Shown in pieces: positions 42,973 through 45,715 of a stretch of DNA of 45,715 nucleotides. The position numbers were made by a program, and so were the translations under genes. Position 1 is the first letter of the stretch. Each line of letters starts with the position of its first letter. The notes beneath the pieces are model-generated. The model saw only the letters and a program-made list of their open reading frames with translations, had not been told where the DNA came from and searched no databases. This DNA is from Chlorobiota bacterium (GTDB lineage Bacteria; Bacteroidota; Ignavibacteria; Ignavibacteriales; Melioribacteraceae), in NCBI GenBank assembly GCA_013151245.1, contig JAADIR010000077.1, positions 1 through 45,715 of the forward strand, in the 5' to 3' direction.

Positions 42973-45715
42973 TCACTTTATCTTTAGCGCAACAAAAGTA
43001 ACGTCGTCATTCGGCGGTTTTCCGCCCGCCCAGTCTAACGCCGAATGTTTGAATCGATTGACTATTTCTTCGGAACTTTTTTCCGCCATTTCGCCGTAAA
43101 GCTTTTTTACTTTTTCGTAACCGTACATCTGATTAGCTTCATTTAGCAGTTCCGGCAAGCCGTCGCTGAACAACATTATAGTATCGCCTGCGTTAAGTTC
43201 GGATTCTTCGAGACTATACGGGAAATTTTTCATTGCTCCTAACGGCATACTTTTAGCGGTCAATTCTCTAACAACTTGTTTTCGACTATCATATAGAAGA
43301 ACGGGAGGCATTCCGGCGTTTATGGTTTTAATCATCTTTCCGTCAAATTGCACTGCCGTTAAAGCCATCATAAGTCTGCCGAGCCGCATATCTTTTATTG
43401 CCGAATTTGTGTTAGTATAAAATGGAAGCAATTCTTTGTTAGCTCTGTCCGACATAAAAAGTGACTTAATAATCGAGACCATCATTCCTGCTTGCATTCC
43501 ATGTCCGGTTGCGTCTCCAAGAACAATTGTAAATGTCTTGTCGGAATGAATATGATAATCATAATAATCCCCGCCTACTTCCGTGGCTGTCTCCATATAA
43601 ACCGCAATATCGAGGTTAGGAATATCCGGTAGTCCTTTTGGAAGCATCGAAAGTTGAAGCTGGCGGGCTTCTTCCAACTCTTTTGTTTTGCGGTCATTTT
43701 CGGCTTGCATTACTTTTGCCTGAGCTTCTGCAGTCACCGCGCGAAGTTCCGCTTCCTGAATTTTCATTTTCTCTTTTGCTTTAGCCAGTAGTCTTCTGCG
43801 CTGAAACTTATCAATCCCAAATATTCCGGATATAATTAGCAATCCGTATAAAATATATGCAAAAGTAGTCTTCCAATATGGCGGAGCTATTTCAATTTTA
43901 ATAGCCTTTTCATCTTCGCTCCAAAAACCATCTCCATTTGCCGCCTTCAACTTAAAAACATATTCGCCGGGGTCAAGATTTGTAAAAGATGCAAATTTTA
44001 ATTTACTGTAAACCCAGTCTTTATTAAAACCTTCCAGTTTGTAGGCAATCAAATTTCTTTCCGGTCTGGAATAATGTATTGGTGAAAATTTAAAAGCGAT
44101 ATCGTTTTGAGTGTAGTTTAATTTTAATTCTTCAGTTTCGTTTAATTCTTTTTTTAGAAGTGAATTTGAACTGTCATCAAACACGGAAACATCAGATAAT
44201 CTGAAATCTGTAATTACAATTTTTGGCTTTGTTTGATTTGTTCTTCCAGGTCTGAAATAGTTGACGCCGTTAACTCCCCCAAAATATAATTCGCCGTTTT
44301 CTGATTTCCAAGTAGCGCGCGAATAGGAATAACCCTGTAAGCCGTCTTTAATATCAATATTAATAAATGTTTCTTTCTCTCCTTCGTTATTTCTAACAAG
44401 AGTAGTTAAACCGGCGGCGCTGCTGATCCATAAATTTCCATAATTATCTTCTTGGATTGTTCCGATCATATTTGTAGGCAAACCATCCTTTTCGGTAAAG
44501 TATTTAATCTTCTCAGTTTTAGGATTAAGTTTGCCCAAACCATTTGGCGAAGAAAACCAAACAAAGCCTTTACTATCTTCCAAAACAAAGTAAACATCGT
44601 TGCTTATAACAAAATCTGCAGCGGCGGATTCAGTAATTTTGTTATACCGCTTAAATTTACCGTTACTTAGATTATATTTGAGAAGACCCTGACTCAGCGT
44701 ACCAATCCAAAGTATATTTTCATACAATTTACTTACAAATATTGATTGGGCGTCGTCCATCAGCATTTTTGAACTATTTTCAATTTCATCATCAATTTTT
44801 TTAGATAATTCAGAATAAAGCTTGTCATTTAATTTTATTACTTGAATTCCCCAAAGGGAAGAATCCGTAGGAGAAACTACATTAAAACTTCCATAAGAAT
44901 GCCCAACGTCAGATTGGAATTTAAGTTTGTATTTACCTTTTCTTAATTTAAGCGTTTTGGCTATTATTCTATTTTTGAATCCGCCTTGAAAATAAAAGGA
45001 ATCAAAAAATTTATGCATGGTCCAAACTACGTTGCCGGCTTCATCCTCAAGCCAGCCGTAATCAAACATAATATCCAAATTTGGCTGACCTTCTCCAACG
45101 CCGATAGCTAAAACTTCAGTATCATTAATCAGTTCAAATTCTTTTACTAATGTTTTTTGTTCGCCGACTTTTAGAATTGATGAAATGGGCTTGAGAGAAT
45201 AAGCAAGATCAATTATCTCCGATTGCAATTCATCTGAATATTTTCGATTATATACAGTGGGAATTTTCTTGATGTAATTTTGATTTGGATATAATATATC
45301 AACGCCTCCGGTGTAAGCAACAAAAAGTCTTCCGGCTTTATCAAATTGTAAATCATTAATGCTAAAAGCACGATATTTTGCCGGAATATCAGTATAATAT
45401 TTATTCAATTTTTCATTTTTAGGATTCAATTTATCTAATCCTAAACTGCTTCCAATCCAAAGATTGTTATCCTTGTCAACAGCCAAGGCAGTAATCGTAT
45501 TGCTTGAAATTGATTTTTTATTCTTTAATGATTTGAAGTTTTTTACCGCGCCGGTTTTCAAATTTTCCCAAATAACTCCCACGCCGTTTGTGCCCATTGC
45601 CAAATTGTTTTTATCCCCTTTAGCTACCGCTGTTATTCCATCGGCAATTGTATTGCTTCTTAAATTTTCCGGAACGTTTATAATATTCATCGGTTGTTTA
45701 TTTGGGTCAACTTTA
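42973..45715 (-). CDS. Propeller sensor with SpoIIE-type serine phosphatase (5' end outside window)
   Basis: At least 905 residues; the frame stays open to the window edge, so the N-terminus is missing. Residues below are counted from the Met at 45690. Two-component-regulator propeller repeats occur at about 15-140 and 318-480 (NLWIGSSLGLDKLNP, ILWIGTLSQGLLKY, NLWISSAAGLTTLV). A separate beta-rich stretch interrupts them at about 170-290. A Y_Y_Y domain (about 520-600), one membrane helix (about 603-622), a coiled coil (about 630-680) and a PP2C/SpoIIE phosphatase follow, with metal-binding GGDYYDY, GDATGHGMQAG, FSDGLPE and PNDDVTF. It probably controls an anti-sigma antagonist in response to an extracellular signal. 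Confidence 0.92.
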   Translation of the reverse strand, partial: KVDPNKQPMNIINVPENLRSNTIADGITAVAKGDKNNLAMGTNGVGVIWENLKTGAVKNFKSLKNKKSISSNTITALAVDKDNNLWIGSSLGLDKLNPKNEKLNKYYTDIPAKYRAFSINDLQFDKAGRLFVAYTGGVDILYPNQNYIKKIPTVYNRKYSDELQSEIIDLAYSLKPISSILKVGEQKTLVKEFELINDTEVLAIGVGEGQPNLDIMFDYGWLEDEAGNVVWTMHKFFDSFYFQGGFKNRIIAKTLKLRKGKYKLKFQSDVGHSYGSFNVVSPTDSSLWGIQVIKLNDKLYSELSKKIDDEIENSSKMLMDDAQSIFVSKLYENILWIGTLSQGLLKYNLSNGKFKRYNKITESAAADFVISNDVYFVLEDSKGFVWFSSPNGLGKLNPKTEKIKYFTEKDGLPTNMIGTIQEDNYGNLWISSAAGLTTLVRNNEGEKETFINIDIKDGLQGYSYSRATWKSENGELYFGGVNGVNYFRPGRTNQTKPKIVITDFRLSDVSVFDDSSNSLLKKELNETEELKLNYTQNDIAFKFSPIHYSRPERNLIAYKLEGFNKDWVYSKLKFASFTNLDPGEYVFKLKAANGDGFWSEDEKAIKIEIAPPYWKTTFAYILYGLLIISGIFGIDKFQRRRLLAKAKEKMKIQEAELRAVTAEAQAKVMQAENDRKTKELEEARQLQLSMLPKGLPDIPNLDIAVYMETATEVGGDYYDYHIHSDKTFTIVLGDATGHGMQAGMMVSIIKSLFMSDRANKELLPFYTNTNSAIKDMRLGRLMMALTAVQFDGKMIKTINAGMPPVLLYDSRKQVVRELTAKSMPLGAMKNFPYSLEESELNAGDTIMLFSDGLPELLNEANQMYGYEKVKKLYGEMAEKSSEEIVNRFKHSALDWAGGKPPNDDVTFVALKIK

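Overview
The window (45,715 bases, AT-rich) looks like a chromosomal segment of an anaerobic or facultative Gram-negative bacterium of the Bacteroidota/Ignavibacteriota lineage, possibly a Melioribacter-like Ignavibacterium relative. The grounds are: C-terminal sorting domains with YPNPFNP-type starts (type IX secretion), a PorV-like protein, a TonB receptor with an N-terminal carboxypeptidase-regulatory-like domain, a TPR histidine kinase, a two-component propeller sensor, Bacteroidota-style dispersed repeats and frequent weak or missing Shine-Dalgarno sites. The taxon is inferred; no rRNA or tRNA gene was seen.

Layout. 1-4.6 kb: a TPR histidine kinase, then groES-groEL behind a textbook CIRCE operator, closed by a hairpin terminator. 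4.7-10.5 kb (minus strand): a membrane histidine kinase, then a three-gene sugar cassette (nucleotidyltransferase, hexosamine-1-kinase-like enzyme, sodium/solute symporter). 10.6-14.7 kb: a GNAT acetyltransferase, divergent from a two-component pair made of a histidine kinase with a CxxCH haem motif in its sensor domain and an NtrC-type sigma-54 activator. 15.2-19.7 kb (plus strand): a four-gene operon (membrane protein, Rieske protein, cytochrome b, nine-haem cytochrome c) behind a candidate sigma-54 promoter and two matching 19-bp palindromes.

19.9-42.3 kb (minus strand) is a glycan-utilisation locus. Read from its 5' end it contains: a LacI-family regulator with an operator lying just downstream of its own -10 box; a secreted protein with two CBM9-like domains; a TonB receptor; a 1,048-residue Asp-rich surface protein; a PorV-like protein; a GH94 phosphorylase; a GH2 glycosidase; a secreted GH144-like endoglucanase; then, after a dispersed repeat, a complete ABC sugar importer and a SurA/PrsA-like chaperone. 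The likely flow is surface binding and endo-cleavage, uptake, and cytoplasmic phosphorolysis/hydrolysis. The GH144 plus GH94 pair points to a beta-glucan, perhaps beta-1,2-glucan. The window ends inside a propeller/SpoIIE-phosphatase sensor gene.

The most interesting points are the haem-sensor kinase/sigma-54 module beside a Rieske/cytochrome b/nonahaem operon, a dispersed repeat that faces downstream genes in one orientation and appears to supply the start codon of the sugar-binding-protein gene, and a SusD-less TonB/large surface protein/PorV-like trio inside the glycan locus.
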